Positions 9,112 to 18,216 of a stretch of DNA of 64,000 nt are shown here, piece after piece. Within the stretch, counting starts at the first letter, position 1; the number at the start of each line of letters is the position of its first letter. The stretch lies in NCBI GenBank assembly GCA_020062545.1, contig JAGUWD010000007.1, forward strand, positions 62,001 to 126,000, given 5' to 3'. The stretch comes from Thermodesulfovibrionales bacterium (GTDB lineage: Bacteria > Nitrospirota > Thermodesulfovibrionia > Thermodesulfovibrionales > Dissulfurispiraceae). A model generated the notes under the pieces. The model searched no databases and had not been told where the DNA came from. It saw only the letters and a program-made list of their open reading frames with translations. A program made the translations under genes and the position numbers.

Positions 9112-11198
9112 GTAATCCTCAGAGCCTCCAGATCGACTGAAGGAATTCTTCTGACCTTTTTGGGTTTGGCGAGAGACTCAATCCTCACCGCGCAAACCTT
9201 ATATTCAGGTATTTTTGCTGCAGGGTCTGTTGCAGGATTCGTGAGGATGTTTGCTGCAGCCTCCCTGAAATGGAATGGAATAAAGACAATACCTTCAGGC
9301 GTTCTATTTGTAACATATGCCTTAAGCTCGATTTCGCCCCTCCTTGAACTCACCTTGACCATAGACCTGTTTTTTATGCCCAGTCTTTCAGCATCATCGG
9401 GATTTATTTCTACAAAGGATTCGGGCTCTTCTCTTTCAAGTACAGCAGTTCTTCTGCACATGGTTGCAGTGTGATAACGGAAATAGATGCGTCCTGTTGT
9501 AAGCATGAATGGATATTCACTGTCAGGAGGCTCATCAGGAGGAACAAAATCAACTGTGATAAATGTGCCGAGCCCCCTTGCAAACTTCTTTCTATGAAGA
9601 TACGGTGTTCCTGAATGGTTTATGTCATGACACGGCCATTGCAGGCCGAATCCTTCCTGTAGTCTGTGATGTAATATTCCGCCGTAGGAGGGTGTGAGGA
9701 GGGCGATCTCTTCCATTATCTCGTAGGTCCCTCTGTAATTCATCTCATACCCCATGCTGTTTGAGAGTTCGCAGATAATCTCCCAATCGGGTTTTGATTC
9801 TCCTATTGGCTCAATTGCCTTTCTGAGAAGCTGAACCCTTCTCTCTGTATTTGTGAATGTCCCGTCCTTTTCTGCATAGGATGACGCCGGGAGTATTACA
9901 TCCGCATATTCCGATGTTTCATTAGGGAATATATCCTGAACAACCAGGAATTCGAGCCTTTCCAAAGCCTCCTTTACATGATTGAGGTCGGGGTCAGAAA
10001 TTAGAGGATTTTCTCCCATTATATACATTGCCTTCAGGCTGCCGTCGTATGCCTTTTCCATCATGTCCATCAATGTGAGACCGGGCCTTTCAGGGAGTTT
10101 TCTTCTCCATGCCATCTCGAACTTCTTTCTTGCCCTCGGGTCTGTTACTGTCTGGTAGCCTGAATAAACATTGGGCAGCCCGCCCATATCGCACGCGCCC
10201 TGGACATTGTTCTGTCCCCTCAAAGGGTTGAGTCCTGACATGGGAAGTCCTATGTGTCCTGTGAGCATAACAAGGTTGGCGCATGCCCTTACATTATCAA
10301 CGCCTGTTATATGTTGTGTAATACCCATGGCATAAAAGAGCATGGAGCGTTTTTCCATGGCATATATCCTTGCAACTCTCCTTATATCATTGGCCTTAAC
10401 GCCTGTGATCCCTTCAACGACATCAGGAGAATAGCGTCTCAGAACCTCTTCGAATGTATCGAAGTTCTCTGTCCTTCTTCTCACAAAATCTGTATCCACG
10501 AGGCCTTCATTCACTATAGAATTCATTATACCCATAAGAAGGGCTACATCTGTGCCGCTTTTCTGCCTGAGATGTATGTGTGCAAACTCTGCTATCTTTG
10601 TCCTTCTCGGGTCTGCAACTATTAATGTGGCGCCTCTGTCAACAGCCTCAAGCATGTGCATTCCGATTATCGGATGCTGCTCTGTTGTGTTTGAACCAAT
10701 GACAAAGAGGACCTTTGCATCCGTAATCTCGCTTATGGAATTTGTCATGGCGCCTGAGCCGAATGCTGTTGCAAGTCCTCCCACTGTTGATGAATGGCAG
10801 AGCCTCGCGCAGTGGTCTATATTGTTTGTTCCAAGAACTGCCCTTGCGAACTTCATCATAAGGTAATTCTCTTCATTTGTGCATTTTGCAGAACTGAGGA
10901 TGCCTATGGAGTCAGGGCCATGTTTTCTTTTTATTTCATCGAGGCGTGCTGCTACGAGAGTTAATGCCTCATTCCATGTTGATCTTTTCAATTCCCCGTT
11001 GTGCCTTATCATCGGATATTTCAGCCTGTCTGGGTGGGCAACAAATTCATAGGCGTTCCAGCCCTTTACGCACAGGCTTCCTCTGTTTACAGGATGTGAT
11101 CTGCTTGGAGATACACCTACGATCTTTCCGTTTTCTACATGGAGATACAGGCCGCACCCGCATCCGCAATATGGGCAGACTGTGAGGATTTTATTCAT
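9108..11198 (-). CDS. fdhA: Formate dehydrogenase, catalytic molybdopterin subunit (cysteine type)
   Basis: A 696-residue molybdopterin oxidoreductase. The N-terminal [4Fe-4S] motif is CPYCGCGCG with a fourth cysteine in GSLCVKGW. The active-site segment CARLCHSSTVGGL has cysteine at the position taken by selenocysteine in E. coli FdhF. Further family marks are GSNTTEQHPIIGMHMLEA and, at the C-terminus, the molydopterin dinucleotide-binding domain with LTTGRIYFRYHTATMCRRT. No extra N-terminal Fe-S domains and no Tat signal are present, so a cytoplasmic enzyme is expected. It overlaps the NtrC-type regulator gene by eight bases, which implies cotranscription with the two-component system. Reaction: formate to CO2, electrons to the two subunits downstream. 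Confidence 0.9.
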   Translation of the reverse strand: MNKILTVCPYCGCGCGLYLHVENGKIVGVSPSRSHPVNRGSLCVKGWNAYEFVAHPDRLKYPMIRHNGELKRSTWNEALTLVAARLDEIKRKHGPDSIGILSSAKCTNEENYLMMKFARAVLGTNNIDHCARLCHSSTVGGLATAFGSGAMTNSISEITDAKVLFVIGSNTTEQHPIIGMHMLEAVDRGATLIVADPRRTKIAEFAHIHLRQKSGTDVALLMGIMNSIVNEGLVDTDFVRRRTENFDTFEEVLRRYSPDVVEGITGVKANDIRRVARIYAMEKRSMLFYAMGITQHITGVDNVRACANLVMLTGHIGLPMSGLNPLRGQNNVQGACDMGGLPNVYSGYQTVTDPRARKKFEMAWRRKLPERPGLTLMDMMEKAYDGSLKAMYIMGENPLISDPDLNHVKEALERLEFLVVQDIFPNETSEYADVILPASSYAEKDGTFTNTERRVQLLRKAIEPIGESKPDWEIICELSNSMGYEMNYRGTYEIMEEIALLTPSYGGILHHRLQEGFGLQWPCHDINHSGTPYLHRKKFARGLGTFITVDFVPPDEPPDSEYPFMLTTGRIYFRYHTATMCRRTAVLEREEPESFVEINPDDAERLGIKNRSMVKVSSRRGEIELKAYVTNRTPEGIVFIPFHFREAAANILTNPATDPAAKIPEYKVCAVRIESLAKPKKVRRIPSVDLEALRIT

Positions 11199-12540
11199 GC
11201 CTTGCTATCCCCCATCTCTTTCTCTTTTCCCAGAGGGATTTTCTTGTAATTCCGAGCATGTCAGCAAGCTGCTGCTCATTGAATTCATTCTGGTGTTTCT
11301 GGATGAACGCCTTTGTGTAGTTCTCGATGGAGAGTTTATCGTCGAGGGCTGCATGTATAAACGACCCTTCTGTTTTTATGCCTTCCGGCAAATGCTCTGC
11401 CCGTATAATCCCGTCTTCTGCTATGAGGATTGCCCTTTCTATTATGTTCTGTAATTCCCTGATATTGCCGGGCCAGTGATATGCTTTGAGGATCTCCGAT
11501 GCCTCATTATCTATCTCGTTTACTGGTTTGCCGAGATCTTTCGAATATTTTTGGATAAAAAATCTGACAAGAAGTTCTATGTCTTCCTTCCTTTCCCTCA
11601 AAGGCGGAAGCTTTATGGTAATAACATTTATTCTGTAAAAGAGGTCTTCCCTGAATGTCCCACCTTTTACAGCATTCTCTATATCCTTATTTGTAGCAGA
11701 TATAAATCTCAGGTCAACCTTGATGCTCTGTGTTCCGCCAACCGGCCTTATCTCCTGATCTTCCAGAGCACGCAGTAGTTTTGATTGGAGCCCAATGCTC
11801 AAATCCCCTATCTCATCAAGAAATACCGTGCCTCCGTTTGCCTCTTCAAAAAGCCCCTTCTTTGAAGTTATTGCGCCTGTAAAGGCGCCCCTTACATGGC
11901 CGAAAAGCTCTGACTCAAGGAGATTCTCAGGGATGGCGCTGCAGTTAATTGGTATAAAGGTCTTGTCTGCTCTGCTGCTGTTAAAGTGTATAGCCCTTGC
12001 AATGAGCTCCTTGCCTGTGCCTGTCTCTCCAAGTAAAAGCACATTGCTCCTTGCGTCTGCAATCTTCTTTACCTCGTTGATTATCTTCTGCATTGCTGAA
12101 CTTTCGCCTATTATCCTGCTGAAGTCGTACTGCCTTTCTATCTGTTTTTTGAGGAGGACATTTTCTGCCTGAAGAGCCCTCTGTTTAAGGGCATTTTTTA
12201 CAATCTGCTTTATCTCTTCATGTATGATGGGTTTTACGACATAGTCGTAAGCGCCTGCCCTGAGGGCTTCAACAGCGGTCTCTAAAGAGGCGTATGCGGT
12301 CATTATTATCACAATCTGCTCAGGGAGACTTTCCTTTATCTTCTTCAGCATCTCTATTCCGCTCATGCCCGGCAGAATGATGTCTGTTATTATGATGTCA
12401 TAAATGCCTTTATCGAGCATTTCGAGGGCAGACTCTGCATTGTCAACAACTTCGGCCTCGTAGCCGTCCCTTAAAAATACCCTTCTCAGGGATGAACTCA
12501 GGGTCTCTTCATCTTCAACTATGAGCAATCTTTCAGACAT
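11191..12540 (-). CDS. NtrC/CbrB-type sigma-54-dependent response regulator
   Basis: A 449-residue transcriptional activator with three domains in order. The receiver has phospho-acceptor Asp53 in YDIIITDIILPG. The AAA+ domain has Walker A GETGTGKELIARAIH near residue 172, the sigma-54 contact loop GAFTGA near 217, and a Walker B in GGTVFLDEIGDL. A Fis-type helix-turn-helix lies at the C-terminus (NEQQLADMLGITRKSLWEKR). It overlaps the kinase gene by eight bases on one side and fdhA by eight on the other. It is the natural candidate to activate the sigma-54-like promoter at 7023-7038. Confidence 0.93.
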   Translation of the reverse strand: MSERLLIVEDEETLSSSLRRVFLRDGYEAEVVDNAESALEMLDKGIYDIIITDIILPGMSGIEMLKKIKESLPEQIVIIMTAYASLETAVEALRAGAYDYVVKPIIHEEIKQIVKNALKQRALQAENVLLKKQIERQYDFSRIIGESSAMQKIINEVKKIADARSNVLLLGETGTGKELIARAIHFNSSRADKTFIPINCSAIPENLLESELFGHVRGAFTGAITSKKGLFEEANGGTVFLDEIGDLSIGLQSKLLRALEDQEIRPVGGTQSIKVDLRFISATNKDIENAVKGGTFREDLFYRINVITIKLPPLRERKEDIELLVRFFIQKYSKDLGKPVNEIDNEASEILKAYHWPGNIRELQNIIERAILIAEDGIIRAEHLPEGIKTEGSFIHAALDDKLSIENYTKAFIQKHQNEFNEQQLADMLGITRKSLWEKRKRWGIARHE

Positions 12541-15502
12541 TGGATTGTACGGGCAGCTTTATCACGAACGTTGTCCCCTCTCCCTTTTTGCTGTTTACAG
12601 TAATTGTGCCGTTGTGTTCCCTGATTATACCATAGCAGATGCTCAGGCCTAATCCAGTGCCCTTTCCAAAAGGCTTTGTTGTAAAGAAGGGGTCGAATAT
12701 CTTGTCTATCACAGAATCCTCTATTCCAACACCTGTGTCGTGGAAGATAATCTCGATGAAATTGCCGGCCCTTTCCATTTTAATATCGAGTCTTCCACCT
12801 TCGGGCATTGCATCGAGGGCATTGAGCATCAGGTTTAGAAAGACCTGCTGTATCTGGTCAGGGTTGACCACTAATTTTGGAATATCTCCTATTTCTGTAT
12901 CGAGATGTATATCTTTAAACCTCTTGTCATATTTCACCAGATTAATTGTACGATCAAGTATCTCGGGGATGCTCGAAACCGTTTTTTCCACGGATGATAT
13001 CCGTGCAAAGTCTCCAAGGCTGCGGACTATTCTTGCAATGCGCTCTATATGGCTGTTTATAGTCTTCAGGGAGTCCTCTGTAAATTCTGTATCGTCATTC
13101 GATTCCGGCTTCAGTACCCTGAGTTCTTGCACGAGGGAGGATATCGATGCAAGTGGATTGCCGATCTCGTGTGATATTCCAGCAGTTAATTTACCGATAC
13201 TGGCTAACTTTGATGCCTGAAACAACTGCTCCTCCATTTTTTTCTTTTCTGTTATATCTTCGAGGATAACCACATATCCGCCTGCAAGATACCCTGATGG
13301 GTCTTTGAACGGGCTGATATTTATCTTAAACGTCTGATGCGTTGGCGTCTGGAAGGTGATCTCGTTTTGTTCATTCTGCAGGAGTGCATCGCCAGGAATC
13401 CACGGCAATAAAAGTATTATCGAGCTGTTAAATGCCTCTGATTTTTTAATCCCTGTAATCGTCTCCATTTCTTTGTTCCAGTATCTGACCCTCAAGAGAG
13501 AGTCAACAGTGGTAATACCCACAGGAGCGCTTTCTATGATATTCTCGCTGAACTCTTTTAGATAGGATAGTTCCCTGTTGGCATCTGCCAGCTCCTGACG
13601 GGAGAGCCTGAGGCTTTCGGTAATATGCTTTATCGACTCAGAAAGTTCCCCCCTTTCCTTTTCTGTCAGAACGAGTTTGTTTTCGAATATGATTGCTGCT
13701 ATGGATGAGCCTATTGCCCCTGATAGTATCTTTTCAGCCTCGTTTCTCAACTCGAAGAGTTCCTTTGGTGTGAGTTCGTCCTGTTTCTTCTTCTTTTTTA
13801 ACAGGAAGGAATGTATCGCATCCCTTGCCTGCGGCCTTCCCAGATACTGGGCAAGTATATCCTCTATGTCATTAACATTATATGAACTGCCATGGGCAAG
13901 CTCCCTTGCCTTTTCATAAGACTCCACGAATATGAGGGACTGTATTTCTTCATCCTTTGACTGTTTTGTGAACACAGATACTCCGATGTAAAACATCAAA
14001 TTAAAGAACGTACTCCAGAACAGGGAGTTGCCCCACTTGCCGAGACCCTTTATTCCGAAGAGGCTTGCAGGATTGAGCATTTCAGAGCCGCTCATAAGTC
14101 CGATGATTCCTATATCCTTTACAATGCCTGCCTTGATGAGCGCGGGCATTATAAGGGTATAGAACCATACAGTAAAGCCTGCAATAAGGCCTGCGATTGC
14201 CCCCATCTTTGTCCCCCTTTTCCAGTAAAGGCCAAAAAGAAATGCTGGTGCAAAGAGCGTTACAGCCTCAAAGGACTTCAGTCCCATATCCACGAGGCTG
14301 TAAAATTCTCCTATAGATGTGGCAAAGAAATAGCCGAAGAATACAACGCCAAGGATTACAAGCCTCTTTATATTCAAAACAATAGCAGGGAATTTTGGGG
14401 CATCGTGGAAATTTATGAGTGTAGGCATGATTATGCTGTTCATGACCATTGTGCTCAATGCCAATGCCTCCACAATTATCATGCCTGTTGCAGCAGAAAA
14501 ACCACCTATAAATGCGAGGAGAGAGAGGTATTTTTCCCCGTAACCCAGGGGCAGGGTCAGGACAAAGTAATCCGCATCCTTACCCGCGCCTCCGAGAAGA
14601 AGCCCACCGAAGGCTATGGGAAGCACGAATATGTTCATCAGGAAAAGATACAATGGGAAGAGCCATGCAGCCTTTGTTATGTGAGATTCGTCATAGTTTT
14701 CCACAACAGCCATCTGGAACTGTCTTGGCAGAAACATAATAGCCATCATCGATAAAAAGAGGAGGGCAAACCACTCAAAATAGGCTGTACTTGTGCCGGT
14801 TCCCAAAAAGAGTAGAACAGAATACTCGGAATCCTTGACCCTGTCGAATATGTCGCCGAATCCATCGAATAGCCCGTAAGTGACGAAAATGCCCACAAGG
14901 ATAAAGGCAATAAGTTTTACTATGGACTCAAATGCAATGGCAAAGACAAGACCACCGTGCCTTTCTGATGAATCGAGCCGTCTGGCGCCGAATATAATTG
15001 CGAATATGCCAAGTATCATTGTAATGAAAAGTCCGGCGGCAGCACTGCCTTTTACTTCTCCGGATATAATAGTGAATGTGCTTATGATTGCCTTTATCTG
15101 CAACCCTAAATATGGAGCGATTCCCACCACAGCAACTATTGTTACAAGGGCTGAAAGTGAGAGGGACTTGCCGTATCTCGAACCCATGAAATCGGATATG
15201 GTTGTGATCCTGTTTGCCTTTGCTATCCTTACGACCTTTTTCAGGACAACGAGCCATACGGCAGCCATGAGGGTGGGGCCTAAATATGTAGTGAGGAATG
15301 AAAGACCAGAAGTGGCTGCCTTTCCGACACTTCCGTAGAATGTCCATGAGGTGCAGTAGACTGCGAGGGACAGGGAGTAGATATAGGGGTTGTTGACTAT
15401 GCTTTTCCCTGTCTTCTCTTTTTTCTCTGCATAATATGCAACTGCAAAGAGGAGCAGGAGGTAACACAGGACTATGAAGAAAAGATTATATGATGCAAAC
15501 AT
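12533..15502 (-). CDS. Sensor histidine kinase fused to a sodium:solute symporter domain (CbrA-like)
   Basis: A 989-residue protein. Residues 1 to about 500 form an SSS-family transporter domain (YCTSWTFYGSVGKAATSGL near the start, FLPRQFQMAVVENYD mid-domain). A linker and a PAS domain follow (SAPVGITTVDSLLRVRYW, about 640-760). The HisKA segment ASIGKLTAGISHEIGNPLAS carries the phosphorylated His near 780. The ATPase domain has NLMLNALDAMPEGGR, DTGVGIED and GTGLGLSICYG. This is the layout of CbrA and CrbS kinases, which sense nutrient flux through the transporter domain. The downstream regulator gene overlaps by eight bases. The ligand is unknown; acetate or another monocarboxylate is a reasonable guess given the neighbours. 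Confidence 0.92.
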   Translation of the reverse strand: MFASYNLFFIVLCYLLLLFAVAYYAEKKEKTGKSIVNNPYIYSLSLAVYCTSWTFYGSVGKAATSGLSFLTTYLGPTLMAAVWLVVLKKVVRIAKANRITTISDFMGSRYGKSLSLSALVTIVAVVGIAPYLGLQIKAIISTFTIISGEVKGSAAAGLFITMILGIFAIIFGARRLDSSERHGGLVFAIAFESIVKLIAFILVGIFVTYGLFDGFGDIFDRVKDSEYSVLLFLGTGTSTAYFEWFALLFLSMMAIMFLPRQFQMAVVENYDESHITKAAWLFPLYLFLMNIFVLPIAFGGLLLGGAGKDADYFVLTLPLGYGEKYLSLLAFIGGFSAATGMIIVEALALSTMVMNSIIMPTLINFHDAPKFPAIVLNIKRLVILGVVFFGYFFATSIGEFYSLVDMGLKSFEAVTLFAPAFLFGLYWKRGTKMGAIAGLIAGFTVWFYTLIMPALIKAGIVKDIGIIGLMSGSEMLNPASLFGIKGLGKWGNSLFWSTFFNLMFYIGVSVFTKQSKDEEIQSLIFVESYEKARELAHGSSYNVNDIEDILAQYLGRPQARDAIHSFLLKKKKKQDELTPKELFELRNEAEKILSGAIGSSIAAIIFENKLVLTEKERGELSESIKHITESLRLSRQELADANRELSYLKEFSENIIESAPVGITTVDSLLRVRYWNKEMETITGIKKSEAFNSSIILLLPWIPGDALLQNEQNEITFQTPTHQTFKINISPFKDPSGYLAGGYVVILEDITEKKKMEEQLFQASKLASIGKLTAGISHEIGNPLASISSLVQELRVLKPESNDDTEFTEDSLKTINSHIERIARIVRSLGDFARISSVEKTVSSIPEILDRTINLVKYDKRFKDIHLDTEIGDIPKLVVNPDQIQQVFLNLMLNALDAMPEGGRLDIKMERAGNFIEIIFHDTGVGIEDSVIDKIFDPFFTTKPFGKGTGLGLSICYGIIREHNGTITVNSKKGEGTTFVIKLPVQSNV

Positions 15503-15531
15503 ATCTGTTTAAAAAACTGTAGCCAGTTACC

Positions 15532-15578
15532 AGTAGCCAGACTTTTCCCTTACCTATGCCTGTTGTTTACTGGCTACT
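15532..15578. repeat. Inverted repeat and related tandem units between kinase and small membrane protein
   Basis: AGTAGCCAG (15532-15540) is repeated in inverse at 15570-15578 (CTGGCTACT), the right arm lying in the last codons of the upstream small gene. Adjacent units (GTAGCCAGTTACCAGTAGCC) resemble the 7/8-base arrays found elsewhere in the window. Confidence 0.55.
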
Positions 15579-15754
15579 TTATTTGTCCTTGCTCTCTCAG
15601 TTCTGTAGACTGCAAATGCTATCAGTATTATAAAAATGAGCCAGAATGCGAATAGGTATTCGACCACATCGGTGTGGAATATTTCCAGCAATGGCCAGTT
15701 AAGGCCGAGGAGACCGAGTATGAAGATGAATATCCAGACTTCGGTGTTTTTCAT
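15554..15754 (-). CDS. Small membrane protein preceding the CbrA-like kinase
   Basis: A 66-residue protein with two hydrophobic segments (about 6-26 and 32-50) and a basic C-terminal tail (YRTERARTNKVASKQQ). A small hydrophobic reading frame of this kind is commonly found just upstream of CbrA/SSS-type kinase genes, which supports a real gene with a role in sensing or in assembly of the transporter domain (inference). It lies six bases after the gyrA stop and 51 bases before the kinase. Confidence 0.75.
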   Translation of the reverse strand: MKNTEVWIFIFILGLLGLNWPLLEIFHTDVVEYLFAFWLIFIILIAFAVYRTERARTNKVASKQQA

Positions 15755-15760
15755 TACTCG

Positions 15761-18175
15761 TTATTCTTCCTCCACCACTCTTCCGATGCTCACAATCCTA
15801 TCATCTGCCTCCAGGTCCATGAGCTTCACACCCTGGGTATTCCTGCCCTGAACAGAGATGCTGTCGGCCTTTGTCCTTATCAATTTCCCTGAATTCGTTA
15901 TCAGGACTATCTCGTCTTCGTCCTTTACCTGAAGGAGGCCGACAGCATTGCCGCTTCTCTCTGTGAGTTTTATGGATATGACTCCTTTTCCGCCTCTGCC
16001 GTGAACAGGATACTCTTCTGGTTTTGTCCGTTTTCCAAGGCCTTTCTCAGTGACTGTCAACAGGCTTGTTCTTTCTCCTACCACATCGGCTGATACAACC
16101 TCATCCCCCTCGGAGAGCCTTATTCCTATAACACCCCTTGCTGTTCTTCCCACATTCCTGACGTCCTCTTCCTTAAACCTTGCAGCAAGCCCGCTCTTTG
16201 TGCCTATGATCAAATCATTTTTACCGGTTGTCCTCTTAACAGCAATAAGCTCGTCTCCCTCATCGAGGCTGACCGCTATTATTCCCTTGCTCCTCGGATT
16301 GCTGTATTCATCGAGTGCTGTTTTTTTAACGATGCCTTTCTTTGTGAACATCACGAGGAATCCTTCCTTGAAGTCCTTAACATTTAAGGCTATTGTTATC
16401 CTCTCTCCCTCTGTCAGCGGTAATAGATTGACAAGGGCCTTGCCTTTTGCCGTCCTTCCTGCCTCGGGTATTTCATATATTTTCTTCCAGTATAGCCTTC
16501 CCAAATTGCTGAAAAAAAGCATGTAGTCATGTGTGGAGCCTATGAAGAGCTGCTCCACATAATCCTCTTCCCTTGTCTCCATGCCGGTTAATCCCTTTCC
16601 ACCGCGACGCTGGCTTCTGTAAATAGAAAGCGGATTCCTTTTTATATAGCCGTTGTGCGAAAGGGTGATGACCATATCCTCTTCTGTGATGAGGTCTTCA
16701 ATGGTCAACTCTGCAGTCTCTGCTACAATCTCTGTCTTTCTTTCGTCCCCGTATTTATTCTTAATCTCTACAAGCTCATCCTTTATAATCTTCGAAACGA
16801 GTTTCTCGCTCCCTAAAATCTCCTTTAATCTCTCTATCTCCTTCAGTGTATCCTCATAGTCCTTTACGATCTTGTCCCTTTCAAGGCCTGTCAATCTTTG
16901 GAGTTTCATATCCAGTATTGCCTGTGCCTGGACCTCTGTCAATGGATATTTTGTCATCAATCCGTTTCTTGCCTCTTCCGGGTTTTTTGAATTTCTTATG
17001 AGTGTTATGATCTCATCAAGATGGTCAAGGGCTATTTTTAGTCCTTCGAGGATATGTGCCCTTTCTTCAGCCTTTCTTAATTCAAATCTTGTCCTGCGTA
17101 ATATGACATCCCTTCTGTGGTGCAAGAAGTGTCCGAGCATGCGCTTGAGGGTGAGTATGCGCGGCTGTCCATTAACAAGGGCTAACATGATGATTCCGAA
17201 GGTGGATTCCATCTGAGTATGCTTGTAGAGGTTATTCAGGATTACCTGCGGAACCTCGGCACGCTTTAATTCAAGGACTATTCTTATTCCGTCCCTGTCT
17301 GATTCATCCCTTATGTCGGATATCCCTTCTATGCGCTTTTCACGGACAAGCTCTGCTATTTTTTCTATGAGCCTTGCCTTATTGACCTGATACGGAAGTT
17401 CGGAGATTATTATGCTGTCTCCGCCTTTTGCTTCCCTCTCAATCCTTGCCTTTGCCCTGACCTTTATTAATCCCCTGCCGTGAGTGTAGGCTTCGACTAT
17501 CCCTCCTGTCCCGTAAATCATTGCGCCTGTAGGAAAGTCAGGGCCTTTGATTACAGTCATCAAATCATTGATTGTGATGTCCGGATTTTCGAGGAGCATT
17601 ATCAGTCCATCCACAACCTCTCGAAGATTGTGGGGAGGTATGTTTGTGGCCATTCCAACAGCTATTCCGGCAGAGCCGTTTATGAGGAGGTTTGGAATCC
17701 TTGTTGGCAGAACAACAGGCTCCTCTGTTGTCTCATCGAAATTAGGGGTGAAATCTACTGTTTCTTTGTCTATATCAGCCAGCAGTTCTTCTGCTATCTT
17801 TGCGAGTCTTGCCTCTGTGTACCTGTATGCAGCAGCAGGATCTCCGTCAATCGAGCCGAAATTCCCTTGTCCATCCACAAGCGGGTATCTCATATTAAAG
17901 TCCTGTGCGAGCCTTACGAGTGCATCATAAACTGCTGTATCGCCGTGTGGATGGTATTTTTTAAGGACTTCACCAACAACACCTGCGCATTTCGAATACT
18001 TCTTTCCCGGAAGAAGCCCCTCCCTGAACATGGCATAGAGTATTCTCCTCTGCACAGGCTTGAGCCCGTCTCTTATCTCAGGCAATGCCCTTCCTATGAT
18101 TACGCTCATGGCGTAATCGAGGTAGCTGGACTTCATCTCTTCTTCTATGCTTATGAATGTATTTTGTGGTGTCAT
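15761..18175 (-). CDS. gyrA: DNA gyrase subunit A
   Basis: An 804-residue type IIA topoisomerase subunit. Near the N-terminus are [20 protein letters not shown] and the quinolone-pocket region [14 protein letters not shown], with Thr and Asp at the usual resistance-determining positions. The catalytic tyrosine is in AAYRYTEAR near residue 118. The C-terminal beta-pinwheel has the GyrA box QRRGGKG near residue 523, which separates gyrase from topoisomerase IV. The protein cuts and reseals DNA with GyrB to introduce negative supercoils. gyrB is not adjacent. The gene starts 41 bases after the transglutaminase gene, with a GAGAGGAA ribosome site. Confidence 0.97.
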   Translation of the reverse strand: MTPQNTFISIEEEMKSSYLDYAMSVIIGRALPEIRDGLKPVQRRILYAMFREGLLPGKKYSKCAGVVGEVLKKYHPHGDTAVYDALVRLAQDFNMRYPLVDGQGNFGSIDGDPAAAYRYTEARLAKIAEELLADIDKETVDFTPNFDETTEEPVVLPTRIPNLLINGSAGIAVGMATNIPPHNLREVVDGLIMLLENPDITINDLMTVIKGPDFPTGAMIYGTGGIVEAYTHGRGLIKVRAKARIEREAKGGDSIIISELPYQVNKARLIEKIAELVREKRIEGISDIRDESDRDGIRIVLELKRAEVPQVILNNLYKHTQMESTFGIIMLALVNGQPRILTLKRMLGHFLHHRRDVILRRTRFELRKAEERAHILEGLKIALDHLDEIITLIRNSKNPEEARNGLMTKYPLTEVQAQAILDMKLQRLTGLERDKIVKDYEDTLKEIERLKEILGSEKLVSKIIKDELVEIKNKYGDERKTEIVAETAELTIEDLITEEDMVITLSHNGYIKRNPLSIYRSQRRGGKGLTGMETREEDYVEQLFIGSTHDYMLFFSNLGRLYWKKIYEIPEAGRTAKGKALVNLLPLTEGERITIALNVKDFKEGFLVMFTKKGIVKKTALDEYSNPRSKGIIAVSLDEGDELIAVKRTTGKNDLIIGTKSGLAARFKEEDVRNVGRTARGVIGIRLSEGDEVVSADVVGERTSLLTVTEKGLGKRTKPEEYPVHGRGGKGVISIKLTERSGNAVGLLQVKDEDEIVLITNSGKLIRTKADSISVQGRNTQGVKLMDLEADDRIVSIGRVVEEE

Positions 18176-18216
18176 AAGGAATATTCCTCTCTTTTTGCTA
18201 ACTTTTATTAAGTCTA

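Noticed and set aside
10780-10830. Selenocysteine codon in fdhA
   Set aside because: The active-site codon reads as cysteine (CARLCHSS) and the frame has no internal TGA.
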